A DNA stretch of 64,000 bases, taken from positions 797,001-861,000 of the forward strand of contig NZ_JBBOPI010000001.1 of NCBI RefSeq assembly GCF_038003525.1, read 5' to 3'. The position numbers were made by a program, and so were the translations under genes. How positions within the stretch are numbered: position 1 is the stretch's first letter; every line of letters starts with the position of its first letter. The notes under the pieces are model-generated. The model was given only the letters and a program-made list of their open reading frames with translations, searched no databases and had not been told where the DNA came from. Shown here in pieces: positions 41,129-50,902 of the stretch. The DNA is from Solibacillus sp. FSL H8-0538. GTDB taxonomy: Bacteria; Bacillota; Bacilli; Bacillales_A; Planococcaceae.

Positions 41129-41212
41129 ATGTAAATTTTCTTTTTTTTCACTCACTTCTTTATATCTTTTGATAAACTAAAGAATAGAAAAAGAATTTGG
41201 AGGGGATTTTTT

Positions 41213-42082
41213 ATGGAAGCAAAACAAATTGCTTTTATCGGGACAGGTGTTATGGGTGCAAGTATTGTGAAACATTTATTAAAAGCTGGCCATTCCGTTA
41301 CGGTTAATACACGTACAAAATCAAAAGCCGAGCCATTACTCGCATTAGGTGCGACATGGGGAGCTACTCCAGCTGAGGCGAGCGAGCAGAAGGATATTAT
41401 CTTTACGATGGTCGGTTATCCAAAAGATGTGGAAGAAGTATACTGCGGGGAGCAGGGGATTTTCTCTGCTGCAAAGGAGGGGGCAATCGTTGTTGATATG
41501 ACGACATCGGAGCCTACTTTAGCGCTGAAATTACACAGTATTGCACAGGAAAAAGGTTTACATAGTATAGATGCCCCCGTTTCTGGTGGAGATATTGGGG
41601 CACAAAATGGCACTTTGTCGCTTATGATTGGTGGCAATCAGGAAATTGTTGAATATATGAGACCGATTTTTGAAACGTTCGGAGCGAATATTGTGTATCA
41701 GGGTACTGCTGGAGCTGGACAACATACGAAAATGTGCAATCAAATTGTTATTGCCTCTGGAATGGTAGGCGTATGTGAAGCGATGGCGTACGGCTTAAAG
41801 GCAGGCCTTTCGCTGGAAGAAGTGCTTAAATCAATTTCTTCAGGTGCAGCAGGCTCTTGGTCGCTAAGCAATTTAGCCCCACGTATGTTAAGCGGTGATT
41901 TAGAACCCGGGTTTTATATTAAACATTTTATTAAAGACATGAAAATTGCCCTTGACGAAGCAGAGCGAATGAATTTACAGTTGCCTGGCTTAGCTCTAGC
42001 AAAGCAGCTTTACGATACATTGCTTGAACAAGGCTACGGTGAAAAGGGTACTCAAGCTTTAATAAAATATTATAGCGAATAA
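41213..42082 (+). CDS. ykwC: 3-hydroxyisobutyrate dehydrogenase-family oxidoreductase (YkwC)
   Basis: NAD(P)-dependent beta-hydroxyacid dehydrogenase; exact substrate of YkwC is not known. 289 residues: Rossmann motif FIGTGVMGASIVKHLL (9-24), substrate motif DAPVSGGDIGAQNGTLS (about 120-136), catalytic Lys in GQHTKMCNQI and cofactor-binding KDMKIALDEA near 240. AATTTGGAGGGG precedes the ATG. Monocistronic. Confidence 0.9.
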   Translation: MEAKQIAFIGTGVMGASIVKHLLKAGHSVTVNTRTKSKAEPLLALGATWGATPAEASEQKDIIFTMVGYPKDVEEVYCGEQGIFSAAKEGAIVVDMTTSEPTLALKLHSIAQEKGLHSIDAPVSGGDIGAQNGTLSLMIGGNQEIVEYMRPIFETFGANIVYQGTAGAGQHTKMCNQIVIASGMVGVCEAMAYGLKAGLSLEEVLKSISSGAAGSWSLSNLAPRMLSGDLEPGFYIKHFIKDMKIALDEAERMNLQLPGLALAKQLYDTLLEQGYGEKGTQALIKYYSE

Positions 42083-42189
42083 ATTAGCTCGATTTGTAAG
42101 CGGGGTAGGTAAGTGTAATAACAATGTTTTACGTATTACATGATTATGAACTATTAATGTGAAATGTCTATCAGTGTACATGAGAATTG

Positions 42190-42259
42190 TGATAGTTGTT
42201 AATCACATACTCAAGGACGTCATCTAGCCCTATTTCCGCGCGAGAGGTAACTTTCTAAT
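42190..42259. repeat. Dispersed intergenic repeat, short form, degenerate
   Basis: Retains CACATACTCAAGGACGTC, CTAGCCCTATTTCCGCGCGA and AACTTTCTAATA. The left TAAGAAA end is not preserved. The rest of 42083-42360 shows only a likely promoter before cheV. Confidence 0.55.
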
Positions 42260-42360
42260 AATAAAGTAGTTTAAATTCACAATCGATTATAGGAGAATTG
42301 ACTAGCCTATGATACAATTATTGTATAATACAGTGGTAATTTGAAAGGAGTGGGCATGCT

Positions 42361-43266
42361 TTGGATAACAATAAAGGCATTTTATTAGAGAGCGGCACAA
42401 ATGAACTAGAAATCGTTGAATTTGAAGTAGCAAATAACAAGTTTGGTATTAATGTTATTAAGGTGAAAGAGATAATTCAGCCAATTCCAGTCACATTTAT
42501 TCCGCATGTGCACCCACACGTTGAAGGAATTATTCAATTACGTGGAGAGGTATTACCAGTTGTTGATATGCTAAAGGTGCTAGGTATCCAAAATACACAA
42601 CGTAATCCACAGCAAAAGTACATTGTTGCAGAGTTTAATAAGCAACGTGTCGTTTTCCACGTAGATAATGTAACGCAAATTCACCGCATTTCATGGGATC
42701 AAATTGAGAAACCTTCTGATATGTATCAAGGCGGAACATCGCAAGTAATAGGTGTAATTAAACAAAACGAAGCGATGATTTTACTACTTGATTTTGAAAA
42801 AATTATGGTTGATATTAATCCGGACTCAAGCATTAGTGTTGAATCTGTTAAAAAATTAGGGCCACGTGATCGCTCTGAAAAGAAAATTGTCATTGCAGAG
42901 GATTCGCCATTACTACGAAAGTTGCTTCATGACACAATGAATGCAGCGGGCTATGCGAATACTGAGTTTTTCGAGAATGGCCGTGATGCATATGAATACT
43001 TAGAGGCGCTTGCGAAGGCTGATAAAAATATTGAAAAATATGTTCAGCTAGTTGTTACAGATATTGAGATGCCACAAATGGATGGGCATCATTTAACAAA
43101 AAAAATAAAGACGCATTCAGATTTACAAAAGTTACCCGTTATTATTTTCTCTAGCTTAATTACTGATGACCTGCGACATAAAGGGGATCAAGTAGGAGCG
43201 GAGGATCAAATTTCTAAGCCGGAAATTGCCGAGCTTATTTTACGTATGGATCAGTTAATGCTATAA
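42361..43266 (+). CDS. cheV: Chemotaxis coupling protein CheV
   Basis: Links chemoreceptors to CheA and takes part in adaptation. 301 residues: N-terminal CheW-like domain (ELEIVEFEVANNKFGINVIK; VEGIIQLRGEVLPVVDML) and C-terminal receiver domain starting KIVIAEDSPLLRKLL, with the phosphorylated Asp in VVTDIEMPQMDG and Lys in QISKPEI. TTG start at 42361 with GAAAGGAG ten bases upstream. Implies a motile or once-motile host, although no flagellar genes are in the window. Confidence 0.94.
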   Translation: MDNNKGILLESGTNELEIVEFEVANNKFGINVIKVKEIIQPIPVTFIPHVHPHVEGIIQLRGEVLPVVDMLKVLGIQNTQRNPQQKYIVAEFNKQRVVFHVDNVTQIHRISWDQIEKPSDMYQGGTSQVIGVIKQNEAMILLLDFEKIMVDINPDSSISVESVKKLGPRDRSEKKIVIAEDSPLLRKLLHDTMNAAGYANTEFFENGRDAYEYLEALAKADKNIEKYVQLVVTDIEMPQMDGHHLTKKIKTHSDLQKLPVIIFSSLITDDLRHKGDQVGAEDQISKPEIAELILRMDQLML

Positions 43267-43316
43267 GTTAGTACTTAAATAAGTTCTGTATCCAACAAAT
43301 TTATAAGTTATTTAGA

Positions 43317-43353
43317 AAGCCGGAAACTTGTAAAAGTAATTCCGGTTTTTTTA
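43317..43353 (+). terminator. Terminator after cheV
   Basis: AAGCCGGAA / TTCCGGTTT stem, 14-base loop, TTTTTT. Confidence 0.75.
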
Positions 43354-43413
43354 TAAAATTGTGTAGATGAAACGCTGTGTAAGAGAACTTATAGAAAGGA
43401 GTGACTGAATACT

Positions 43414-44955
43414 ATGAAAAAAATAAATACGGCTATTATTGATATCGGCTCAAATACGATTCGATTAGTGTTTTATGAATATGATAAAAACGAGGGTTTA
43501 CATGAGTTTGGCAATATTAAAACAGTAGCCCGGTTACGTACACATATATTACCAAATGGTGAAATGGCAGAGGAAGGAATTCAGTTGCTGTTAAAAACAC
43601 TGTCTTCATTTAAACAAATTTTAGCAGATTATAACGTTACAGATATTAAAGCAGTGGCAACAGCCGCCGTTCGCCAAGCGATAAATAATGAAGCAATTAT
43701 TACACGTATGATACAAGAAACCGGCATTGCAATTGATATTTTATCGGAGGAGGAAGAAGCATATTTTGGCTTTATTGCCGTAGCTCACTCTATGGATACA
43801 CCGTCCGCCGTGACAATTGATATTGGTGGGGGCTCAACTGAAATTACTTTATTTAAAAATAAAAAGCTGCAAAAAACTATTAGCTTCCCATTCGGTACGG
43901 TTTCATTAAAACAAAAATTTGTACAAGGTCATATCATTAATGAGCAGGAACGTCTTGCCTTACAGAATTATGTAAAAGAAGGATTTAAATCACTGAGCTG
44001 GATTGAGAATGTGAAACTGCCAATCATTGCCATTGGGGGGAGTGCCCGAAATGTAGCCCAAATTCATCAGCAAAAAGTGGACTATCCTTTATCTGGTGTT
44101 CATCAATATGAAATGACGAGAAATGACATTATTCAGCTAAAAGAAGAACTAGCCAAAATGCCCTTTGAACAACTAAAGCAGCTAGACGGCTTGTCCTCTG
44201 ACCGGGCAGACATTATTGTACCCGCCCTAGAAGTATTTTCCTCGTTAATGGAAGTAGTCGGCACACAATCTTTCCAGTTAAGTAAGAAAGGTTTACGTGA
44301 AGGACTAATTATTAGCCGCATCTTACATGAAGATGTAAAAGCATTTGATAAATACAATGTGTTTGAGGATAATGCACGGCGGTTAGCTTTTGAATATGGA
44401 CGCTCAGAAGAAGAAGTAAATATGCTAAATAACCTAAGCGAGCAGTTTTATCGTGAGTGCTGCCATGTAGAACTACTTGAATATAATGAGGAGCATTTAC
44501 AGCTTATCAAAAAAGCCTCAAAAGTGTTTGCCATTGGTGAATACATCGAGTTAGATTCGTCTAGCCAGCATACATTTTATTTACTGGCGAACCAGTCAAT
44601 TGTTGGGATGAACCATGAAGACCGCGTCAAGTTAGCGTTATTGGCATCCTACAAAAACCGAGATTATTTCAGACGTTTTGCAGCGCCATTTGAAACATGG
44701 TTTACAAAAGAAGAATTAAAACAGATACGTGACTTTGGTGCACTTTTGAAGTTTGTTTATGCCCTAAATGTATCGAAGCGCAATATTGTCAGTAAAATTA
44801 CAGTGGAGCTTATAGATGACATAATTCATGTAGTTGTAACAACGAGCGAGCGTGCAATAGCAGAGGCATATCAAGTAGAGAGACAGAAGAAGCATATAGA
44901 ACGTGTATTTAAACGTAGTGTAATAATTCATTTTAATGAGGAAGGATGGAAGTGA
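43414..44955 (+). CDS. ppx: Exopolyphosphatase / Ppx-GppA phosphatase
   Basis: Hydrolyses polyphosphate or pppGpp. 513 residues, the long Ppx form with a C-terminal HD-like domain. ASKHA motifs: IIDIGSNTIRLVFYE (10-24), ATAAVRQA, SEEEEAYFGF, and the second phosphate loop TIDIGGGSTEIT with the catalytic Glu nearby. AGAAAGGAGTG precedes the ATG. It is followed within 2 bases by ppk, so synthesis and breakdown of polyphosphate are encoded together, a frequent pairing. Confidence 0.93.
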   Translation: MKKINTAIIDIGSNTIRLVFYEYDKNEGLHEFGNIKTVARLRTHILPNGEMAEEGIQLLLKTLSSFKQILADYNVTDIKAVATAAVRQAINNEAIITRMIQETGIAIDILSEEEEAYFGFIAVAHSMDTPSAVTIDIGGGSTEITLFKNKKLQKTISFPFGTVSLKQKFVQGHIINEQERLALQNYVKEGFKSLSWIENVKLPIIAIGGSARNVAQIHQQKVDYPLSGVHQYEMTRNDIIQLKEELAKMPFEQLKQLDGLSSDRADIIVPALEVFSSLMEVVGTQSFQLSKKGLREGLIISRILHEDVKAFDKYNVFEDNARRLAFEYGRSEEEVNMLNNLSEQFYRECCHVELLEYNEEHLQLIKKASKVFAIGEYIELDSSSQHTFYLLANQSIVGMNHEDRVKLALLASYKNRDYFRRFAAPFETWFTKEELKQIRDFGALLKFVYALNVSKRNIVSKITVELIDDIIHVVVTTSERAIAEAYQVERQKKHIERVFKRSVIIHFNEEGWK

Positions 44956-44957
44956 GT

Positions 44958-47123
44958 ATGACGACGGATTTTGATGTAGATAACACATATGAAAACGAAT
45001 TTCAAACACAAAGGGAATTGACGAAAGCACTGTTGCTTGAGGAAATTGCCAAACCGCAATATTATAACAACCGAGAATTAAGTTGGCTTGCTTTTAATGA
45101 ACGTGTTTTAGAAGAAGCGGAAGATGTAAATAATCCGCTACTCGAACGGTTAAAGTTTTTAGCAATTTTTAGTTCTAATTTAGATGAATTTTTTATGGTA
45201 CGTGTTGCGGGTCTTCAAGATCAACTACGTGCTGGATTTCATAAGCCAGAAAATAAATCGGGTTTAACACCAAAAGAGCAGTTAACAAAAATTGCTGAAC
45301 GCACTCAGGCACTTGTGCGTCGCCAAACAGAAGTGTATCGACATTTAATGGATGACTTACTGCCACGAGAAAATGTCTATATTCGTGATGTAAAGCTACT
45401 TACACCCGAGCAAAAAACGTATATTAGTGAATTATTTGAAGAAACTATTTTTCCAGTATTAACTCCTGTGGCTGTCGATGCATATCGTCCGTTTCCGACA
45501 CTACTTGGACGTACATTAAACTTACTCGTAATGCTTGAAAATAATGGTATTGAAGCTGAAAATATGGATAAAGTAGCGATTGTTCAAGTGCCTTCTGTAT
45601 TAGAGCGATTTATAAAGTTACCAACAGACGGTGATGAAACGGTATTTGTGCTATTAGAGGATGTTATTTCGAATAGCATTAATAAATTATTTTACGGCTA
45701 TAAAGTAAAATCTACGCAGGCATTCCGTCTAACGCGTAACGCAGATTTAACGATTCATGAGGAAGGTGCACAAGATTTACTTGTAGAAATCGAAAAAGAA
45801 CTGAAAAAGCGTAAATGGGGTGTAGGTAGCCGTCTTGAAGTACGTGATGGTGAGATGAATGATGATGTCCTTGATTATTTACTCGATGAATTTGAAATTG
45901 AGGAATCAGATGTTTTCAAAATTGATGGACCGCTTGATTTAACCGCGATGTTCTCTTTTGTAAAGACCATTTCCATTGGTCGCGAGCATTTAGAGTATGA
46001 AAGCTTTATTCCACAACCACCACAAGATTTACAATCCGATGAAAATATTTTTGAAAAGGCATTAGTGCAGGATTTATTTTTCCATCATCCATTCGAGTCG
46101 TTTGTTCCGATTGTTGACTTCATTTCAGAGGCAGCCAATGACCCGAGTGTGCTCGCTATTAAACAAACGCTGTATCGTGTAAGTGGAAATTCGCCAATTA
46201 TTCAAGCTTTAAAACAAGCAGCAGAAAATGGCAAACAAGTAACCGTGTTAGTGGAGTTAAAGGCTCGTTTTGATGAGGAAAATAATGTGCACTGGGCGAA
46301 ACAGTTAGAACAGGCGGGTTGTCTTGTTATTTATGGCATGAATAATTTAAAAACCCATTCAAAAATTACATTAGTCGTTCGGCGCCGCCATGGGAAAATT
46401 GAGCGTTTTGTGCATTTAGGAACGGGAAATTACAATGATGCGACTGCAAAAATTTACACAGATATGGGAATTATTACGTCCAACAAGGAATTTGGCATTG
46501 ACGCGACGAATTTCTTTAATTACTTAAGTGGCTATACAGAAAAACCGAAATTTCATCATTTAGTTGTCGCACCGTTCGATATTCGAGATGAGTTTATTAG
46601 TTTAATAAATGAAGAGATTCGTATGCATAGAGAATTTGGCGGGGGCTTTATCCGTGCAAAAATGAATTCATTAACAGATAAAGATTTAATGATGAAGCTA
46701 TATGAGGCAGCCATCGAAGGTGTGAAAATCGAACTCATTATTCGTGGGATTTGCTGTATTCGACCGGGAATCCCTGGTATCAGTGAGAATATAACGGTGA
46801 CGAGTATTGTTGGACGTTTCTTAGAACATTCTCGAATTTTCTGGTTCCATCACAACGGTGAGGATAAAGTATTTTTATCCTCCGCAGATATGATGACGCG
46901 CAATATGATAAAGCGTGTTGAAATATTATTCCCGGTATATGCAGCGGATATTAAAAAACGTATTATAAAAATTATGAACTTGCAGCTACAAGATAATCAA
47001 AAAGCTCGTATCCAAGACTCTAATGGTAAATATCATTATAAAGAAGACCATAATGGCACAAAGCGTATTAATAGTCAGGAACTATTTTTAATTGAGTCAT
47101 TAGGCACAGTGGTAGAGGAATAA
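44958..47123 (+). CDS. ppk: Polyphosphate kinase Ppk1
   Basis: Makes long-chain polyphosphate from ATP reversibly. 721 residues from the ATG at 44958; an ATG at 44946 overlapping ppx is possible. Domain order fits Ppk1: N-terminal NNRELSWLAFNERVLEEA, head domain, then the two phospholipase-D-like catalytic domains with IKQTLYRVSGNSPII, the autophosphorylated His in LKTHSKITLV, HLGTGNYND and RGICCIRPGI. The ending HYKEDHNGTKRINSQELFLI is the usual tail. Cotranscribed with ppx. Confidence 0.95.
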   Translation: MTTDFDVDNTYENEFQTQRELTKALLLEEIAKPQYYNNRELSWLAFNERVLEEAEDVNNPLLERLKFLAIFSSNLDEFFMVRVAGLQDQLRAGFHKPENKSGLTPKEQLTKIAERTQALVRRQTEVYRHLMDDLLPRENVYIRDVKLLTPEQKTYISELFEETIFPVLTPVAVDAYRPFPTLLGRTLNLLVMLENNGIEAENMDKVAIVQVPSVLERFIKLPTDGDETVFVLLEDVISNSINKLFYGYKVKSTQAFRLTRNADLTIHEEGAQDLLVEIEKELKKRKWGVGSRLEVRDGEMNDDVLDYLLDEFEIEESDVFKIDGPLDLTAMFSFVKTISIGREHLEYESFIPQPPQDLQSDENIFEKALVQDLFFHHPFESFVPIVDFISEAANDPSVLAIKQTLYRVSGNSPIIQALKQAAENGKQVTVLVELKARFDEENNVHWAKQLEQAGCLVIYGMNNLKTHSKITLVVRRRHGKIERFVHLGTGNYNDATAKIYTDMGIITSNKEFGIDATNFFNYLSGYTEKPKFHHLVVAPFDIRDEFISLINEEIRMHREFGGGFIRAKMNSLTDKDLMMKLYEAAIEGVKIELIIRGICCIRPGIPGISENITVTSIVGRFLEHSRIFWFHHNGEDKVFLSSADMMTRNMIKRVEILFPVYAADIKKRIIKIMNLQLQDNQKARIQDSNGKYHYKEDHNGTKRINSQELFLIESLGTVVEE

Positions 47124-47220
47124 TTTGGGGAAATTACGGTTAAGTTGCATTAGGTGAGTTCGTCCAATTGACGTTCATGTAGTGAAATGAAGCGAAGTTC
47201 CATTCAATGGGGGATTCAAA

Positions 47221-49245
47221 ATGACTAATTCAATAACAGTAGCGATAAATAAAAAATTACATGACATCATTCAACTTAATCCTTTTGATGCGGTCGCGAT
47301 CTTAAAGTTCCATGACGGGCACTGTTCTGTTGAGATGGTCAATACGAGTGCGACGGTGCTGTTTAATACACAGTTTACTGCGGGCATGGATGCAGTTGTG
47401 TTTTTTAAAGATGCCCATTGGAATCAGTTACAGCCTTGTTTAAATAAACAGGGTGAAATGCATTATGTGACATTACAAAATGCAAAGCAAATTGTCGTGA
47501 ATATGCAACCTGTAACTACTTCGGAGGGAAGTTATATAAGTGTTGTGATGCGATTAATAACGAATGATGTTACGGCAGCACTTGAGGCGCAAATAGAAAC
47601 AGCGAAACATTTATACTTTGTTGAGCAATATGTAGATCCTGTCATTTCACTGGATTTAAATGGTCATATTATTTATGCCAATATAGCCGCTGCAAACAAG
47701 TTAGCTATATTAGGAAATCAAATACTAGGAAAAAGCATTTTTGAGCTCATAGACGAAGAGTATGTCGGACAGTTTGGGCCGCTCTTCCGAAATACACTTG
47801 AAGGCTATCCGATGGGTATGCCACAATGCGTATTGAAAAATAAAATGTTTAGTGAGGAGCCCGTTTGCTTAAAAACATTTCCTACATATTGGGATGGAAA
47901 AGTCATTGGCGCTCACATTGTCATTAAAAATGTAGATGAGTTTTTCAATGATCGAGAACATCATCATTTTATTGTATACCAGGATGAATTGACAGGCTTA
48001 TTTAACCGACGTGCTTTAAATGAACAATGGACCATGTATTCGGAACGTCAGCACGAGATGAATATTGCATTAATTCTCGTTGATTTAGATCGATTTAAAA
48101 AGTTCAATGAATCGCTCGGTAAGAATAAAGCGGATGGTATGCTCTATGAAGTAAGTAAACGGTTTGGTCAACTGCGAAATGAATTTTGTGAAGTATTTCG
48201 GTATAACGGCGATGAATTCGTGTTTTTAGTACGCTATTATGCGCGCGAAGAAGTAGAGGTTATTGCAAATGAAATTTTACGTGTTTTACTAGAACCGTTC
48301 GTTGTTGAGGAGCAGGAGTATTTCATTACAGCGTCCATTGGCATAGCATCTAGCGTGGTAGGTCAACCTTTAGAGCTAGATAAATTACTTCACCGTGCAG
48401 ACCAGGCGTTGTTTTATGTGAAAAATCATGGGCGGTCTCATTACCGGTTTTATCGCAAGGAAATGAGTCAAGCGTTTCCAAATGAAGCGTTAATTGAGGC
48501 ACATTTACGTCGCGCGATTGAATTTGATGAATTGGCTGTTCACTTCCAACCTCAAATCGATTTAGTGACGAATCGCATTGATAGTTTTGAAGCGCTTTTA
48601 CGTTGGAATAATAAAAAATTTGGTGCTGTTCCGCCTTCGCAGTTTATACCAATTGCAGAGTCTTCTGGATTAATTATTCACATAGGTGACTGGATTCTCG
48701 AACGAGTATTTCAGTATCAAAAAGAATGGCGTGAGCTAGGTTATCGTCCCGTACGCATTGCAATAAATATTTCGCCAAAGCAGTTCAAGCAAGAGCAGTT
48801 CGTTTCTAAAATAAAACATTTACTTGAAACGTATGAGATTGAACCGGAATTTGTAGAGCTTGAAATTACAGAGGGCTCAATGACAAACGTTCATGAAACG
48901 TCTTCTATTTTGAGACATCTGAAACAATTGGGTGTATATGTTTCAGTAGATGATTTCGGGACAGGGTATTCTTCGCTTAGCTATTTGAAAACATATCCGA
49001 TTGATATTATTAAAATCGATCAGTCCTTTATTGCCGATATTGAAAAGGATAAGAAAAATGAGGCAATCATTAAAGCGATCATTTTACTGTCACATAATTT
49101 AGGGCTTGAAGTTGTGGCCGAGGGCGTCGAAGAAAAAAACCAAGAGCAATTCCTGAAGAATAATAACTGTGAAAAAGTGCAGGGCTATTTATATAATAAA
49201 CCTCTGCCTGTCGAAAAAGTAATTGAACAATATTTTATCAATTAA
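47221..49245 (+). CDS. PAS-GGDEF-EAL cyclic-di-GMP signalling protein
   Basis: Cytosolic c-di-GMP enzyme of 674 residues. PAS domain about 125-235 (FVEQYVDPVISLDLNGHIIY), GGDEF domain about 240-405 with DELTGLFNRRAL but the active motif reads NGDEF (329-333), and an EAL domain about 420-670 with FEALLRW (456-462), NISPKQF, ELEITEG, DDFGTGYSSLSYL and QGYLYNKPLP. The EAL residues are complete, so phosphodiesterase activity is likely; the Gly-to-Asn change in GGDEF makes cyclase activity uncertain or regulatory. AATGGGGGA precedes the ATG. Same strand as ppk, 97 bases after it. Confidence 0.92.
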   Translation: MTNSITVAINKKLHDIIQLNPFDAVAILKFHDGHCSVEMVNTSATVLFNTQFTAGMDAVVFFKDAHWNQLQPCLNKQGEMHYVTLQNAKQIVVNMQPVTTSEGSYISVVMRLITNDVTAALEAQIETAKHLYFVEQYVDPVISLDLNGHIIYANIAAANKLAILGNQILGKSIFELIDEEYVGQFGPLFRNTLEGYPMGMPQCVLKNKMFSEEPVCLKTFPTYWDGKVIGAHIVIKNVDEFFNDREHHHFIVYQDELTGLFNRRALNEQWTMYSERQHEMNIALILVDLDRFKKFNESLGKNKADGMLYEVSKRFGQLRNEFCEVFRYNGDEFVFLVRYYAREEVEVIANEILRVLLEPFVVEEQEYFITASIGIASSVVGQPLELDKLLHRADQALFYVKNHGRSHYRFYRKEMSQAFPNEALIEAHLRRAIEFDELAVHFQPQIDLVTNRIDSFEALLRWNNKKFGAVPPSQFIPIAESSGLIIHIGDWILERVFQYQKEWRELGYRPVRIAINISPKQFKQEQFVSKIKHLLETYEIEPEFVELEITEGSMTNVHETSSILRHLKQLGVYVSVDDFGTGYSSLSYLKTYPIDIIKIDQSFIADIEKDKKNEAIIKAIILLSHNLGLEVVAEGVEEKNQEQFLKNNNCEKVQGYLYNKPLPVEKVIEQYFIN

Positions 49246-49247
49246 TG

Positions 49248-49290
49248 AAAAGCTAATGAATCGCAACGAGTGGTTCATTAGCTTTTTTTA
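49248..49290 (+). terminator. Terminator after the GGDEF/EAL gene
   Basis: AAAGCTAATGAA / TTCATTAGCTTT stem, 13-base loop, TTTTTTT. Confidence 0.88.
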
Positions 49291-49293
49291 TTG

Positions 49294-49368
49294 TTAAGGA
49301 AATTAGAAAATTTCGCCTTGTGGAGAACATTTAAATATGTAAATGCAACGTCTAGGCGAAAGCGCCAG
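49294..49368. repeat. Dispersed intergenic repeat, long form, truncated to the left third
   Basis: TTAAGGAAATTAGAAAATTT, CGCCTTGTGGAGAAC, AAATGCAACGTCTAGGCG, AAAGCGCCAG, then the similarity stops. Starts a few bases after the terminator T run. Confidence 0.75.
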
Positions 49369-49487
49369 TAAAATCAATGCTTTTTGTTAAATTTGAAGAT
49401 AAATTATTTAGGATTATATGTAAGAATATTGTGAATTATGGTAAAATGAAAAGTGAATTACAATTCATTTTTTAGCAAAGGGGAAAG

Positions 49488-50261
49488 ATGACCATGTTGC
49501 AAAATAAAACGATTCTTATTACAGGTGGCTCTAGTGGGATGGGGCTAGGTATGGCGAAGCAATTCGTCAAAGACGGGGCAAATGTTGTAATTACTGGACG
49601 TGATGCTGAGCGTTTAGCGCAAGCGAAAAATGAAATTCTTGAATTCGGTGATACAATTGAAACGTTTCAAATGGATGTACGTGAACCTGAGCAAGTACAA
49701 GCAATGTTAGAGTTTGCAGTTGCGAAATTTGGACAAGTGGATAGCTTAGTGAACAACGCAGCAGGGAATTTCCTTGTGCAGGCGGAAAAATTATCTGCCA
49801 ATGGCTGGAAGGCTGTTATTGATATCGTTTTAAATGGAACATTTTACTGTTCCTCAGCAATCGGGAAATATTGGATTGAGAATGGCATCAAAGGCTCAAT
49901 GATTAATATGGTCGCTACATACGCTTGGGGTGCAGGTGCAGGTGTTGTCCATTCAGCAGCGGCAAAAGCAGGCGTATTATCATTAACACGCACTCTTGCA
50001 GTCGAATGGGGATCGCAGTACGGTATTCGTGTAAATGCAATTGCACCAGGTCCAATTGAGCGTACGGGCGGAGCAGGCAAGCTGTGGGAATCACCAGAGC
50101 AAGCTGCGCGTACACTAAAATCTGTGCCATTAGGTCGACTGGGTACACCGGAAGAAGTTGCAGACTTGGCGGCATTTATGCTATCAGAAAAAGCAACCTA
50201 TATGAACGGGGAGTGCATTACATTAGATGGTGGTTCTTGGTTAAATCAATTTCCTTTCTAA
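49488..50261 (+). CDS. fadH: 2,4-dienoyl-CoA reductase FadH (SDR family)
   Basis: Reduces 2,4-dienoyl-CoA in beta-oxidation of unsaturated fatty acids. 257 residues: nucleotide motif TGGSSGMGLGMA (about 13-24), NNAAGNF (about 90-96), and the dienoyl-CoA-reductase-type active site HSAAAKAGV, which lacks the Tyr of classical SDR enzymes; then VNAIAPGPIERTGG. Matches the YkuF/FadH pattern. ATG at 49488 after AAGGGGAAAG; a second ATG at 49494 is equally possible. Position near darB-ccpC-dapH mirrors the B. subtilis yku region. Confidence 0.9.
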   Translation: MTMLQNKTILITGGSSGMGLGMAKQFVKDGANVVITGRDAERLAQAKNEILEFGDTIETFQMDVREPEQVQAMLEFAVAKFGQVDSLVNNAAGNFLVQAEKLSANGWKAVIDIVLNGTFYCSSAIGKYWIENGIKGSMINMVATYAWGAGAGVVHSAAAKAGVLSLTRTLAVEWGSQYGIRVNAIAPGPIERTGGAGKLWESPEQAARTLKSVPLGRLGTPEEVADLAAFMLSEKATYMNGECITLDGGSWLNQFPF

Positions 50262-50363
50262 CTTTTATCTGTGGGTGCCCAAACGTAAAAGCGTAGTTGA
50301 TTATGAATAAAACATAGCTGGATTGTTCCATACTAGCTGTACTTAGAAAGGTGGAGAGTACAG

Positions 50364-50606
50364 ATGGGAATATGGTTATATCCAGCTATTTTTGTTGTCT
50401 TAATCATTTGTATCGTTGCATATTATTTAACAGTCAGTGTCGCACATAATGTAGAGGACAGTGGGCGAGAGATGGATACCCCAATCCCGGAATCGCTTAA
50501 AAACCATCCGTTTATTCTTAATCCCATTATTTTAATGTATATAATTGCAGGATTGTTTTCGGGAATTATGATTTTTTATTACTGGTCTACAAGCAGTAGC
50601 TATTGA
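50364..50606 (+). CDS. Small two-helix membrane protein, unknown
   Basis: 80 residues with two membrane helices (about 4-26 and 53-75) joined by a polar loop (HNVEDSGREMDTPIPESLKN). GAAAGGTGGAGAG before the ATG is a good ribosome site. Not recognised. Lies on the same strand between fadH and the darB leader; may be cotranscribed with fadH. Confidence 0.65.
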   Translation: MGIWLYPAIFVVLIICIVAYYLTVSVAHNVEDSGREMDTPIPESLKNHPFILNPIILMYIIAGLFSGIMIFYYWSTSSSY

Positions 50607-50639
50607 AAATTTTACCTCTACTTTGGTGCCATTCATAGT

Positions 50640-50875
50640 CAGCGAATCCCTAATTATGATATTATATAATTAAGCAATCATTCGCTGTTCTACAAAGTGA
50701 AGGCATACAGTGAAACTTCAATCAGCAGGGTTTTCGACATACAAAAATGTGCTAGTGCCGACGTTGCCACTAGGATGTGGCGATTTAGTCAGTTTCATCC
50801 CTAATGATTGTGAGCTTCACCAATCGGGCTTTTATGGGCAGTTGATCCCCTAATTATGGGGATTTTACTGCCCGT
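50640..50875 (+). other. Structured leader or small RNA upstream of darB
   Basis: A 296-base gap rich in pairable segments: AGCGAAT (50641) with ATTCGCT; GTGAAG (50697) with CTTCAC (50815); GAAACT (50712) with AGTTTC (50791); CTAGTG (50752) with CACTAG (50768); and a strong hairpin GGGCAGT..ATCCCC/GGGGAT..ACTGCCC at 50836-50873 just before the darB ribosome site. A TATAAT box is at 50665. The nested long-range pairs suggest a folded RNA; no known riboswitch class is recognised. Confidence 0.5.
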
Positions 50876-50902
50876 TATTGCGAGATAAAGGAGTAGAAGG
50901 TC

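Noticed and set aside
50607-50902. Known riboswitch (lysine, T-box, ydaO) before darB
   Set aside because: None of the conserved strings of these classes is present; reported only as an unassigned structured region.
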